Part shown: piece after piece, positions 16,814 to 30,800 of the stretch
Layout of the letters: the number at the start of each line of letters is the position of its first letter
How positions within the stretch are numbered: position 1 is the stretch's first letter
DNA from: Lentimicrobiaceae bacterium
GTDB lineage: Bacteria > Bacteroidota > Bacteroidia > Bacteroidales > JALOCA01
Direction: 5' to 3'
DNA length: 45,398 bases
Assembly: GCA_023227965.1 (NCBI GenBank)
Contig: JALOCA010000029.1
Span: 1-45,398, forward strand
The notes under the pieces: generated by a model
Databases searched by the model: none
Told to the model about the DNA's origin: nothing
Seen by the model: the letters and a program-made list of their open reading frames with translations, nothing else
Program-made: the position numbers and the translations under genes

Positions 16814-17077
16814 ATGTATATAATATTAGTTTACGACGTAGGTGAAAAGCGTGTTGGAAAAATGCTTAAATTGTGCCGCCAATACCTGAACTGGATACAG
16901 AATTCCGTTTTTGAAGGCGAAATAACCGAAGTAAAGTTAAAAGAATTAAAATTCCGGGCGCAAGCGATAATGGATACAGAAACAGACAGTTTAATAATGT
17001 TTAAAACCCGGCAGGAGAAATGGTTAGAAAAAGAAATTGTAGGTTGTGAGCGATCGTCGCTCGATAGATTTCTGTAG
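16814..17077 (+). CDS. cas2: CRISPR adaptation protein Cas2
   Basis: 87 residues, standard length. The ferredoxin-like core starts MYIILVYDVGEKRVGKMLK with the conserved Asp8 after the first strand, followed by the YLNWIQNSVFEGEIT segment typical of Cas2. Cas2 dimerises and bridges two Cas1 dimers in the integration complex. It is the last cas gene; its stop codon is 225 bp before the first CRISPR repeat. A short GAGCGA/TCGCTC hairpin (17048-17062) lies within its 3' coding end. Confidence 0.95.
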   Translation: MYIILVYDVGEKRVGKMLKLCRQYLNWIQNSVFEGEITEVKLKELKFRAQAIMDTETDSLIMFKTRQEKWLEKEIVGCERSSLDRFL

Positions 17078-17095
17078 CGAAAATTGTCGAAACAT

Positions 17096-17133
17096 AATTC
17101 CTTTTATCTTCAGGAATGGATACAAAAGGAATT
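17096..17133. repeat. 10-bp inverted repeat in the leader
   Basis: AATTCCTTTT (17096-17105) and AAAAGGAATT (17124-17133) are perfect reverse complements around an 18-nt loop, 19 bp after the cas2 stop. There is no T-tail after the second arm. It may end or protect the cas2 mRNA, or be a protein-binding site. Confidence 0.75.
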
Positions 17134-17245
17134 TCAAGGAAAAATATTCTTTGACCTATTGAAAAACAAAATGTTCCGATTTATGTCGAAGGTCGGTAAT
17201 TTTTTTATCATTACAGTTCGACTACTTTTATGTTGATTTTTTTAT

Positions 17246-17253
17246 TAATTTTG
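17246..17253 (+). promoter_or_regulatory. Leader promoter -7 box (TAATTTTG)
   Basis: A perfect TAnnTTTG match lies 50 bp before the first repeat and reads into the array. The matching -33 TTTG is not evident at 19-21 bp upstream. A transcript from here would begin near 17259-17262 and carry a short leader before the first repeat. Confidence 0.55.
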
Positions 17254-17261
17254 CACAAAAT

Positions 17262-17288
17262 AAAAGCTGGGAATCAGCTTTTTATTTT
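17262..17288 (+). terminator. Leader hairpin with T-rich tail, possible attenuator
   Basis: AAAAGCTG (17262-17269) pairs with CAGCTTTT (17275-17282) around GGAAT, followed by TATTTT. It has terminator shape and lies between the likely pre-crRNA start site and the first repeat. It could cap the pre-crRNA 5' end or attenuate array transcription. Confidence 0.5.
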
Positions 17289-19236
17289 AGTCGTTTCGAC
17301 GGCCTTAATTCGCACCATATTGGAATTGAAACATCTTTCGAAACTGGAAAAAACCTGGATGGGTTATCTCCCTTAATTCGCACCATATTGGAATTGAAAC
17401 TTCCCAAAATATTCATTTACTGCCTTCTTTACTCCAACCCCTTAATTCGCACCATATTGGAATTGAAACCTCAGTTTCAGTTTCACCATCTTCTAACCAG
17501 TTGATTGCCTTAATTCGCACCATATTGGAATTGAAACGTAAACCACCACGCATTTGCCAATCCTTGTACTAATTGCCTTAATTCGCACCATATTGGAATT
17601 GAAACATTTATCATCAAGTTCACGGTATGTTTCTTCAATTGCCGCCTTAATTCGCACCATATTGGAATTGAAACATAGCCTGTTGCTCAATCATTCCGAG
17701 TTCGTCAATGGTTCCTTAATTCGCACCATATTGGAATTGAAACTTGCAATTTGTATTGCTTTCTCTTTAGAAATTGTATAACCTTAATTCGCACCATATT
17801 GGAATTGAAACATAAGTTTTCTATTTGATTCATTTTCTTTTTCTAACCTTAATTCGCACCATATTGGAATTGAAACATCATTTCAGTTAAACCATATTCG
17901 ATAGCCTGTTGCTCCCTTAATTCGCACCATATTGGAATTGAAACGTAATATAATGGGTTTAATTCTGATTTGAAAAATGTTTTCCTTAATTCGCACCATA
18001 TTGGAATTGAAACATTAATTCCTTTTCCGATAATTGGTTGAGCAATATTGCCCTTAATTCGCACCATATTGGAATTGAAACTTAAATGACTTCCCATTTT
18101 TATCCATATAATCAAATTCCCTTAATTCGCACCATATTGGAATTGAAACGTACGACCTTATTACCGTTGACATTGCCGAACGCTTGGCCTTAATTCGCAC
18201 CATATTGGAATTGAAACATAGTTCTATTGAATTCTTGTATAGCCTATTTGCTATTTCCTTAATTCGCACCATATTGGAATTGAAACAAAAATGACGGACT
18301 TCATATTGATGATTTTAAAGACTGCCTTAATTCGCACCATATTGGAATTGAAACTTCAAAGTTGGAAGCTTGGATGTGATGATGTATTTTGTCCTTAATT
18401 CGCACCATATTGGAATTGAAACATAGCTGTACGCCCCCAACTCTCGTAAGCGGAGGGCATCCTTAATTCGCACCATATTGGAATTGAAACATATATATTC
18501 TTGATTCATTTGTATATCCATTTTCCTTCCTTAATTCGCACCATATTGGAATTGAAACATCCCGGCAAGCTGTGCGATTTCGGGTAATATTTTATCCTTA
18601 ATTCGCACCATATTGGAATTGAAACATATAAAGTCCGTCATTTTTGGCAAGAATGTATCCATCACCTTAATTCGCACCATATTGGAATTGAAACGCAAAT
18701 GCCCGACGTTGTGATGCTGAAGGTTTCCACTTCCTTAATTCGCACCATATTGGAATTGAAACATGGCTTTGCAAAAGTTTCCCAGGAAGGAAAAGTGAAA
18801 CCTTAATTCGCACCATATTGGAATTGAAACAGAAATAAAACCACTCTTTATGGAATTTTACAAAAAGACCTTAATTCGCACCATATTGGAATTGAAACAT
18901 GGTACGGATAGCGCCTAATGACAAAATAGCTTCCCTTAATTCGCACCATATTGGAATTGAAACTTACTAAGCATGTCTGAAGGATTTAATGCAGCGAAAA
19001 TCCTTAATTCGCACCATATTGGAATTGAAACATTTGTTAGTCCTTTTAATTTTCAGCAGGTATAGTGAACCTTAATTCGCACCATATTGGAATTGAAACG
19101 CAATAGATTGAATCTCTTCTACTTTTTCAATTATTTCACCTTAATTCGCACCATATTGGAATTGAAACGTCTTCGGGCCATTCTACCACTTCCCACTTTA
19201 ATACGCCCTTAATTCGCACCATATTGGAATTGAAAC

Positions 19237-19340
19237 ATCCAGGCAGCCAGTTTTTTTCTATTAACTTTCGGACCTTAATTCGCACCATATTGGAATTGAA
19301 ACATCCAGGCAGCCAGTTTTTTTCTATTAACTTTCGGAAG
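19237..19340 (+). repeat. Two adjacent copies of one spacer with different 3' ends
   Basis: Spacer 19237-19272 (36 nt, begins ATCCAGGCAGCCAG) and the next spacer 19303-19340 (38 nt) are identical except that the second has two extra bases, AG, before the following repeat. Confidence 0.95.
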
Positions 19341-21812
19341 CCTTAATTCGCACCATATTGGAATTGAAACTTAAGTTCTTTTTTAGAATATTGCTTAGGT
19401 TCTTCAGTCCTTAATTCGCACCATATTGGAATTGAAACCCCTGTTTTATTTCAATTTTCCTGATACGTGTAGACCTTAATTCGCACCATATTGGAATTGA
19501 AACATATATGTTAAACCAACCTCAAAAAAATAAAATGGATACCTTAATTCGCACCATATTGGAATTGAAACGTGGGTTGGTGGTAAATTGTCCTGTAATT
19601 ACCGCCGTGCCTTAATTCGCACCATATTGGAATTGAAACATAAGAAGAAATTTTGAAAGTAAAAAACATCCATATCGCCTTAATTCGCACCATATTGGAA
19701 TTGAAACATATTATCAACGACACTATTACCGCTAAATTTCAAAGCCCTTAATTCGCACCATATTGGAATTGAAACTTAAAATCCCTGCTAAATTTTAAGA
19801 ATTTTAAAATTGTCCTTAATTCGCACCATATTGGAATTGAAACATGTTTCCCTTTATTGCATCATCAAGCAATTGATTTAACCTTAATTCGCACCATATT
19901 GGAATTGAAACATATGAGTTTGCGTTAATGCGGTGCCGCATGTGGCCTTAATTCGCACCATATTGGAATTGAAACTTCAATTTGACGATATTTTTCCATC
20001 CATACATCGTCGTCCTTAATTCGCACCATATTGGAATTGAAACGACTCAAGTAACTGACAGCTCGATTATAACGACAATTCCTTAATTCGCACCATATTG
20101 GAATTGAAACGTAATGTCGCTCAGATTGTTGCTCTTTAGCAGGTAGTTCCTTAATTCGCACCATATTGGAATTGAAACATTCAAAAGTCGGTGGAAGATC
20201 ATTCAAAACGGCTAAACCTTAATTCGCACCATATTGGAATTGAAACTTCTGTTGTTGTTCGTGCCCCCGGCAGAAAAGAAGTTTCCTTAATTCGCACCAT
20301 ATTGGAATTGAAACATACAAGTTTAAGAAACAATACATTAACGTGCCTGTGGCCTTAATTCGCACCATATTGGAATTGAAACAAATGCCCAGCTCTTGTC
20401 TTCCGAAAAAGCCAAATCATCCTTAATTCGCACCATATTGGAATTGAAACTTATAAAAAACGATGAAATCACCCTGAATGACGGTAAACCTTAATTCGCA
20501 CCATATTGGAATTGAAACATTTGAACTGCAACAACAAATCAACAATGATTATCTCGACCTTAATTCGCACCATATTGGAATTGAAACGTCTTTTATGACT
20601 TTGCTCATCAGAATTGCTTATAATTCCTTAATTCGCACCATATTGGAATTGAAACATGGCTTCTTGTTTGTTGGCTGCCTGAATCGGCTCATACCTTAAT
20701 TCGCACCATATTGGAATTGAAACATGCAAAAATCGAAACGCTTAATCAGGAAAAAACCCAGCCTTAATTCGCACCATATTGGAATTGAAACGCCTTGCTT
20801 CAGCAAATGAAGATGATTACCGCCAGCCTTAATTCGCACCATATTGGAATTGAAACCTCTTTTTCTGATGATTACGTTTTAGATTTTGCATACTCCTTAA
20901 TTCGCACCATATTGGAATTGAAACATGCTTACTTGCGGAAATTTTTCTTTTAGTTTCATTACCTTAATTCGCACCATATTGGAATTGAAACAAATTATCC
21001 TGTATGGTTTGATTAGAACCATTTATGTACCTTAATTCGCACCATATTGGAATTGAAACTCCCAATCTCCTGTTGCCCATGTACTTGAACCAATATCACC
21101 TTAATTCGCACCATATTGGAATTGAAACATGGGGAACGCGGTAAGGATCATACAATATTCAGTATTACCTTAATTCGCACCATATTGGAATTGAAACATC
21201 ATAGCATGACGCGCCTGCTTTTCATGATCGAGATCCTTAATTCGCACCATATTGGAATTGAAACAACAAACGGCTTGATGGGATATTTAGAAGAAAATTG
21301 CACCTTAATTCGCACCATATTGGAATTGAAACGTTTTTGCAACCTCCGGGGTTCTGAAATTATTCTGCCTCCTTAATTCGCACCATATTGGAATTGAAAC
21401 GTCGGACGATCAATGTCTTTTAAAGGGTTTATTACTTCACCTTAATTCGCACCATATTGGAATTGAAACACCGAAATACTATATCCTCCGTATTCATCTG
21501 CTTTACCTTAATTCGCACCATATTGGAATTGAAACATATCAGGTTGAAGTGGAAAATTGGCATCTCGAATTTTCCTTAATTCGCACCATATTGGAATTGA
21601 AACGTGATAAACTGCTAGATGAAAGTGAAGACCTAAATCCAACCTTAATTCGCACCATATTGGAATTGAAACTTTGTAATTCGTTTTCGCATTACAAAAG
21701 TAAAATATTTCCTTAATTCGCACCATATTGGAATTGAAACTTCGTTATATTTATTAAGTTATACTAATTTGATACCTTAATTCGCACCATATTGGAATTG
21801 AAACGAAATACG

Positions 21813-21837
21813 CAAAGCGGCCATGATGGCCGCTTTG
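21813..21837 (+). repeat. Perfect palindrome inside one spacer
   Basis: CAAAGCGGCCAT, a single G, then ATGGCCGCTTTG: a 12-bp perfect stem that fills most of a 34-nt spacer (21805-21838). The crRNA guide would fold on itself. The source is probably a terminator-like intergenic palindrome. Confidence 0.9.
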
Positions 21838-24800
21838 GCCTTAATTCGCACCATATTGGAATTGAAACATTTGTTTTCTTAAAAAGGTAATTTCTTCTTT
21901 TAAAGACCTTAATTCGCACCATATTGGAATTGAAACGCAGCATTCATAATAAGTTTATTTGCAGCTTGTTCAGCCCTTAATTCGCACCATATTGGAATTG
22001 AAACATTGTATACCCGCGGTAATGTCCCTGATCGGCATTGAACCTTAATTCGCACCATATTGGAATTGAAACTTCCTTCAGTGGTAAAGTCTCTAAAAAT
22101 ATTGTCATATCCTTAATTCGCACCATATTGGAATTGAAACATAATAATAGGAATTTCCATAATTGAAGGCAAATTACACCTTAATTCGCACCATATTGGA
22201 ATTGAAACGTAATACGTTTCGCCACTATCTGAAATAGATTTGCCATCCTTAATTCGCACCATATTGGAATTGAAACGGGGTCATGTATCCTTTAAAGAAA
22301 GTTTTTTGGGATTTCCTTAATTCGCACCATATTGGAATTGAAACATGAGTAAATTTCATAAGGCTCTTCTTGGTAAGTTCCTTCCTTAATTCGCACCATA
22401 TTGGAATTGAAACTCTGTAAAATCGTCGTACAACCTGCGGCCAAATTTGGCCTTAATTCGCACCATATTGGAATTGAAACGTACGAAGAATCATCAAGAC
22501 GGTAGATGGTAATTCGAACCTTAATTCGCACCATATTGGAATTGAAACTTGCTAAAAAAGCTTCTGATGGTTTCTATATTAATCCCTTAATTCGCACCAT
22601 ATTGGAATTGAAACATAAAATTTAAGAGCTTTACCCGGTTTCCTCCCATGATCCTTAATTCGCACCATATTGGAATTGAAACGCATTCAGAGCTACCATT
22701 AGGTAATCCCCAATGGCACCTTAATTCGCACCATATTGGAATTGAAACATTGAAAAACTGGATAGCTTTTCAACTGCAATTCGTCTCCTTAATTCGCACC
22801 ATATTGGAATTGAAACATTTGTTTCAGTTGATACTCTGTTAACGGAGGTTCACACCTTAATTCGCACCATATTGGAATTGAAACACCAGTTTGCCGGTAA
22901 ATTCAACCGAAAGTCCCGGGAACCTTAATTCGCACCATATTGGAATTGAAACCGAAATAAGGATTGACTGTACGGAAAAGGAGATCGACCTTAATTCGCA
23001 CCATATTGGAATTGAAACGCGTAAGTATCGAAGGAGTGCCGTTCAACATAAAATGCCTTAATTCGCACCATATTGGAATTGAAACATCGAAAAAGCTAAA
23101 AATGTAATGCAAGACAAACGAAACCTTAATTCGCACCATATTGGAATTGAAACCCTTTAAGGAACAGGCTTCTCCGGAGGATTTGTCTGCCCCTTAATTC
23201 GCACCATATTGGAATTGAAACATATCATGGCTAAGGCAATGATTATTGTCTTCATAACCCCTTAATTCGCACCATATTGGAATTGAAACATGCAAACAAT
23301 TGTAAATTCCTTACTATTGCCATGCAGCCTTAATTCGCACCATATTGGAATTGAAACATATCAACCGGCTGAATCGGTTCTGAATTATGAAATCCTTAAT
23401 TCGCACCATATTGGAATTGAAACTTGTATATCCATCCACGTCTTCGGTAGCAAGGGTAATCCTTAATTCGCACCATATTGGAATTGAAACGTCATCAAAA
23501 TCAATGTGCCGGATTTGCAGAAAACCCTTAATTCGCACCATATTGGAATTGAAACATATGATGGGCATGTTCAAAAACAGCTTCATTTCCCCCTTAATTC
23601 GCACCATATTGGAATTGAAACTCATCATTTTCTGTGCGATATATTTCAATAGAACCCTCTATCCTTAATTCGCACCATATTGGAATTGAAACACAATACC
23701 ACAAATGATATAAAAACGGTTTTTGCCGATCCTTAATTCGCACCATATTGGAATTGAAACATTCAGGCTATGGAGCAGGGGCTTTGCAAAATCTATTCCC
23801 TTAATTCGCACCATATTGGAATTGAAACCTGATATATAGCACATTACACAAATACAATATTATTATCCTTAATTCGCACCATATTGGAATTGAAACCGCT
23901 GATTTTCTGATATTTCGCACAGAGAAATTGTTCGCCTTAATTCGCACCATATTGGAATTGAAACGGAGCATAAAGCTTCTTGTGATATGCAGCAACTTGC
24001 CCCTTAATTCGCACCATATTGGAATTGAAACAGCAACAAACCGATACAGAAATTAAATCAATAATTATAACCTTAATTCGCACCATATTGGAATTGAAAC
24101 GTTCTACCTGGTAACCGTAGGATTCCAATTCCTTTTTTACCTTAATTCGCACCATATTGGAATTGAAACATAGAAGAAGAGTGATCTATTACAAGTATTA
24201 ATCCTTCCCTTAATTCGCACCATATTGGAATTGAAACTTATTCAGATGCAATGTCGAACTCCCAGAACCAAATTGTCCTTAATTCGCACCATATTGGAAT
24301 TGAAACGGAGTAATGGATATAAACCTTTTGACGATTACATCAACCTTAATTCGCACCATATTGGAATTGAAACATACAATCCATCAGGTTCTTGCCTTTC
24401 AGCCATTCTTTTCCTTAATTCGCACCATATTGGAATTGAAACATTCATCTAATGATGCAAGTAAAGGCGGTACACTTTTCCTTAATTCGCACCATATTGG
24501 AATTGAAACGGATTATATTTCCTGTCTTCACCATAAAGAATTGGGTTACCTTAATTCGCACCATATTGGAATTGAAACAACACGAAATCCTGTGGATTAA
24601 TTACGAATTATCCAGGCCTTAATTCGCACCATATTGGAATTGAAACATTTTATCATTCGTTATTTTAAATGATCCGTTTTTGAACCTTAATTCGCACCAT
24701 ATTGGAATTGAAACTTTAATTCAATGTCATTCATTTTCCATTTCTTCAAATTCCTTAATTCGCACCATATTGGAATTGAAACGTAAAAAATACTCGCTTT

Positions 24801-27800
24801 TTTCTTAATCAACACCTATCCCTTAATTCGCACCATATTGGAATTGAAACAACGTATAAAATTCTGAACGAAACCTATCAGAATAATCCCTTAATTCGCA
24901 CCATATTGGAATTGAAACAAGGTAATTCGGTCAGAAACGGAGCGTTCAATTTTAACCCTTAATTCGCACCATATTGGAATTGAAACGTAATTATACTCTC
25001 ACGTTCAGCGACTGCCTCTTTTTTCCTTAATTCGCACCATATTGGAATTGAAACTTTGCAACAGGTTCTTGTCCTTGTTCTAACTCATTAATCCTTAATT
25101 CGCACCATATTGGAATTGAAACCAATCAAATCTGAACAGATATAACCCCTACGTCAATATCCTTAATTCGCACCATATTGGAATTGAAACTTCATATTAT
25201 TTCTTTCATATGAGTGCTTATCTTCAGGCCTTAATTCGCACCATATTGGAATTGAAACAAAGTAAAACACATTTAATTTGCACCAACGCCCGCTTTCCTT
25301 AATTCGCACCATATTGGAATTGAAACATTTTAACGCTTCTGTCAAAATTAAAGAAGGTAAAATTCCTTAATTCGCACCATATTGGAATTGAAACGATAAA
25401 GTAGCTGAGATAAAACCTGTATTTGCCTTTATCCTTAATTCGCACCATATTGGAATTGAAACATAGCTTCTACTTCAGCTAAAAATGACTTAAACCGCCT
25501 TAATTCGCACCATATTGGAATTGAAACGTTTCTGCCGCTTGATGGCCTGCTGTATTACCATTTAGCCTTAATTCGCACCATATTGGAATTGAAACGTATT
25601 ATATTCCTTATCCAGAAATTCCCGTATTTCCTTAATTCGCACCATATTGGAATTGAAACATGGAATATTAGCATATGATAAACGAGCTGATGAACCTTAA
25701 TTCGCACCATATTGGAATTGAAACATTCAATATCCTGCCGGTAGCCTGGATCATATCAGCACCTTAATTCGCACCATATTGGAATTGAAACGTAATTCAT
25801 AGTTTGAACTGATCAGCATCTTGCCTGAACCTTAATTCGCACCATATTGGAATTGAAACATATTATCTTGGATTAAGGCCTGGACAGGAACTTAGATCCT
25901 TAATTCGCACCATATTGGAATTGAAACATAATTTCGAATGCACCTACTGGCATATTTCCAACTAACCTTAATTCGCACCATATTGGAATTGAAACGTTTT
26001 TATAGGCATCCGTTTCTTTCCATTTTGCAAACGCCTTAATTCGCACCATATTGGAATTGAAACATAGAACCCTCTATTCCTGCTGGTAATTTGGGTTTTT
26101 TCCTTAATTCGCACCATATTGGAATTGAAACAGGTATCCGCCACAGGAATATTCACTGCAACGGATTTTCCTTAATTCGCACCATATTGGAATTGAAACT
26201 TCTTGTTTCTCACGCAGACGGAAAACAACCTGAACCTTAATTCGCACCATATTGGAATTGAAACATTTCGCCTAAAATAGATACATTATAACAATTTTCA
26301 TGGCCTTAATTCGCACCATATTGGAATTGAAACGTCGTACAAACCCAGGCCGTGTCGGCATAAGTCGTTCCCCTTAATTCGCACCATATTGGAATTGAAA
26401 CATTTCAGAAAAATCTTCTTTATTTATAATTAATTCTAACCTTAATTCGCACCATATTGGAATTGAAACATATCCATTTCGGATATTTCCTTTATTGCAT
26501 CTTCTAACCTTAATTCGCACCATATTGGAATTGAAACTTTAGGGCATAAAAATATTGGAAGTACTGACCATTATGTCCTTAATTCGCACCATATTGGAAT
26601 TGAAACGTATATTTGTTTAATCGTTCAGAAATTAAAGCAGATAGCCTTAATTCGCACCATATTGGAATTGAAACCTCTTCTGCAAATGGTTACGTTTTAG
26701 ATTGCGCATACTCCTTAATTCGCACCATATTGGAATTGAAACATCCGCAAGTTTTACTGTCCCAACCTGGGTCGGCACCCTTAATTCGCACCATATTGGA
26801 ATTGAAACGTATTTTCAATACCAAAAACTAAATAAATAACTGACAACCTTAATTCGCACCATATTGGAATTGAAACCAGGTTACATTAAAACTAAAATAT
26901 TCCGCCATATTCCTTAATTCGCACCATATTGGAATTGAAACACACGAAAAACTACGAACAAAATGGAACAGGATTATACCTTAATTCGCACCATATTGGA
27001 ATTGAAACTTTTTACCAATTGGGATTTCTTTCAGATTGTTAAAATACCTTAATTCGCACCATATTGGAATTGAAACATTCTTTGGGGTACAGGAAGAAAT
27101 TTCTGTGATTTACAGCCTTAATTCGCACCATATTGGAATTGAAACATATTAAGAAATTATTATTATCATGAAGACTACTGGCCTTAATTCGCACCATATT
27201 GGAATTGAAACTTTTTGACCATTGCTGTTTCAGGACTGATTCCTTTGCACCTTAATTCGCACCATATTGGAATTGAAACTTTTAATAGTTCTTCATATTT
27301 ATACACCTAACAAACCTTAATTCGCACCATATTGGAATTGAAACGTTGACGATAGAATTCAAAATCAAAAACAATAATAATACCTTAATTCGCACCATAT
27401 TGGAATTGAAACTTCCGTAATCAGATGGTTGAGCTATTGAAGCGAGATCCCCTTAATTCGCACCATATTGGAATTGAAACATAATAATCAATTAGAGTAT
27501 AATGAATTTTCAAAACGGCCTTAATTCGCACCATATTGGAATTGAAACATGGAGAATCCAGTTTTTTCAGCAATTTCATCCACCCCTTAATTCGCACCAT
27601 ATTGGAATTGAAACAGAATTCGGCTATCCCGAATTCTTTATAAACAGTACATCCTTAATTCGCACCATATTGGAATTGAAACTTTTTTGCCCTTTCTATT
27701 TCTTCTTTAGAGAAATTATCCCTTAATTCGCACCATATTGGAATTGAAACCTGAAAATAGGTTGCTTCCTGGCCTTATTGAGAACCTTAATTCGCACCAT

Positions 27801-30800
27801 ATTGGAATTGAAACGTATTACCGAAGCTGAAATTACTGCCATAAAACAAAACCTTAATTCGCACCATATTGGAATTGAAACATAATAAATACGGCAGTGG
27901 CAATTACAAGTGCATTAAACCTTAATTCGCACCATATTGGAATTGAAACTTTGCAACAAGTTCTTGTTCTAACTCATTAATCCTGTCCCTTAATTCGCAC
28001 CATATTGGAATTGAAACAGTGCAATTACCACATCTTCTGGCGGTAAGTCTTGAATCCTTAATTCGCACCATATTGGAATTGAAACATAATGAGTTTACCG
28101 ATCCTGATGATGAAGGCACTGGCGCCTTAATTCGCACCATATTGGAATTGAAACTTCATAAATTCTGCCGGATCTCGCTTCAATAGCTCAACCTTAATTC
28201 GCACCATATTGGAATTGAAACAATATATATATATTTGAAGGAGAGGAGGTTAATTCTCCTCCTTAATTCGCACCATATTGGAATTGAAACACCTTTATGT
28301 AGTTATTTGGTATTTCCGAATTACTCATCCTTAATTCGCACCATATTGGAATTGAAACTTCGGTAACCATATTTTTCCGGCATTTCCCCATGCCCCTTAA
28401 TTCGCACCATATTGGAATTGAAACGTTTTTTTACATCTCTATGTATCTTCTTCTCAGTATCCTTAATTCGCACCATATTGGAATTGAAACCCGAATTTTC
28501 AATTTTTAAACTGTTAATCAGATTAATATCCTTAATTCGCACCATATTGGAATTGAAACTTTATCTGTTCTATTAAAAAAACTTCACTACCTATGTAGCC
28601 TTAATTCGCACCATATTGGAATTGAAACTTGTTTTCATTGTCGTTCTATTTTAATTATTATTTTTGCCTTAATTCGCACCATATTGGAATTGAAACATTT
28701 ATGGTTTTATGAAAACGAAATTGGAGACGACCTTAATTCGCACCATATTGGAATTGAAACAAAGAAGCTTTGCATTCTATTTGAATTTGGTTTGGCCTTA
28801 ATTCGCACCATATTGGAATTGAAACTTCGGAAGCCACAATTTACCCATATCTGCCCAAGCCCACCTTAATTCGCACCATATTGGAATTGAAACATGATAT
28901 CATTAAAGAAAATCTTAATATGCCCGTACTGCCCTTAATTCGCACCATATTGGAATTGAAACATACCGGAAATTTGAGCATGAAATGTTTGCTCTTTAAT
29001 CCTTAATTCGCACCATATTGGAATTGAAACATTTTGAAGCCACCGTGCTCCCCGGGGTATCCCATTTCCCTTAATTCGCACCATATTGGAATTGAAACAT
29101 ACATCGTAATGTTAGTAATTGACCTTGCCTTATACCACCTTAATTCGCACCATATTGGAATTGAAACATGGTTTGCCTTCTTTGTTGATTACCCATATAT
29201 CGTCAACCTTAATTCGCACCATATTGGAATTGAAACATGGCTTTGTATAAGTTTCCCAGGAGGGAAAAGTGAAACCTTAATTCGCACCATATTGGAATTG
29301 AAACGCCGGATAGTGTTGCCGGGGCAAATGGTGTCCATGCTTCCTTAATTCGCACCATATTGGAATTGAAACTTATTAGTACCGAATAATTACACACTTG
29401 ATTATAAAACCTTAATTCGCACCATATTGGAATTGAAACGCGATTGGGTACGCGATACCTTTACCGACCACGCCAGCCCTTAATTCGCACCATATTGGAA
29501 TTGAAACATTTGTTCTTTTATAACATCTCCCCTTTTTTCTCGATACCTTAATTCGCACCATATTGGAATTGAAACATTGTAACTTTGTTAAGTATTTCAC
29601 TTAGTTTTAATTTTCCTTAATTCGCACCATATTGGAATTGAAACCTCTTTGCTTTAGTTATGATTCTTATCGCTTACGGTACCTTAATTCGCACCATATT
29701 GGAATTGAAACGATATAAGTTCTATTGCTATATATCTGAGGTTGTTGCCCCTTAATTCGCACCATATTGGAATTGAAACTGATATTGAAATACACTATCT
29801 CATTGAAGGGAGGTTGGCCTTAATTCGCACCATATTGGAATTGAAACATTGTTCGTCTTTCTACTTTTGCATTTTCATCAGTCCTTAATTCGCACCATAT
29901 TGGAATTGAAACTTGAATGGCATAAATACGGAGATGATTATTATGATAACCTTAATTCGCACCATATTGGAATTGAAACATTACCCATAATGGCGGGGAG
30001 CGCAACGGGATAACTACCCTTAATTCGCACCATATTGGAATTGAAACACCCAAAAAATTATGCTCCTTTCACGCTTGAGTATGAACCTTAATTCGCACCA
30101 TATTGGAATTGAAACGGTTCAAGTTCCATATCACCTTTCCAGATTGCACCTTCCCTTAATTCGCACCATATTGGAATTGAAACATCGTTCCATCCCGCTT
30201 ATCCAGGACATGGCTACGGCGCCTTAATTCGCACCATATTGGAATTGAAACATGGCAACCCAATAACAATAACAACGGTACGGCAGACCTTAATTCGCAC
30301 CATATTGGAATTGAAACTTACGATCCTGGTTTAATAATCGGGTAATCATTACTAACCTTAATTCGCACCATATTGGAATTGAAACTTTAATAAATAAAGT
30401 TTTACCCGATCTGGAAAATATATCCTTAATTCGCACCATATTGGAATTGAAACATAGCAAAAAAAGCGAGTTCCTTTTCACCAGGTAATGGCCTTAATTC
30501 GCACCATATTGGAATTGAAACTTTTTTGTCTCCATTCTATTTGTTTTTCGTTTAAACCTTAATTCGCACCATATTGGAATTGAAACGGCTTTGAAACATT
30601 ATTAGGAACTGGAATAAAGTATTCCCTTAATTCGCACCATATTGGAATTGAAACAGCATTGTAAGCAATGCCAGATCAGCATCAAAGTAAGCCCTTAATT
30701 CGCACCATATTGGAATTGAAACATTTTTTTCAAAACAGCGCTCCAACTGCCAAATTTTTGCCCTTAATTCGCACCATATTGGAATTGAAACGAGGAGTTT

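Larger units (their letters stand above)
17078..17302 (+). promoter_or_regulatory. CRISPR leader
   Basis: A 225-bp AT-rich, gene-free stretch between cas2 and the first repeat. It holds a perfect 10-bp inverted repeat (17096-17105 / 17124-17133), a -7 promoter box at 17246-17253 and a hairpin at 17262-17282. TCGA-centred words recur: GTCGAAAC (17086-17093), GTCGAA (17185-17190), TTCGAC (17217-17222) and GTTTCGAC (17293-17300). The first and last are exact reverse complements, one near each end of the leader, and the last stands 2 bp from the first repeat. Position and orientation mark this as the acquisition and transcription end of the array. Confidence 0.85.
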
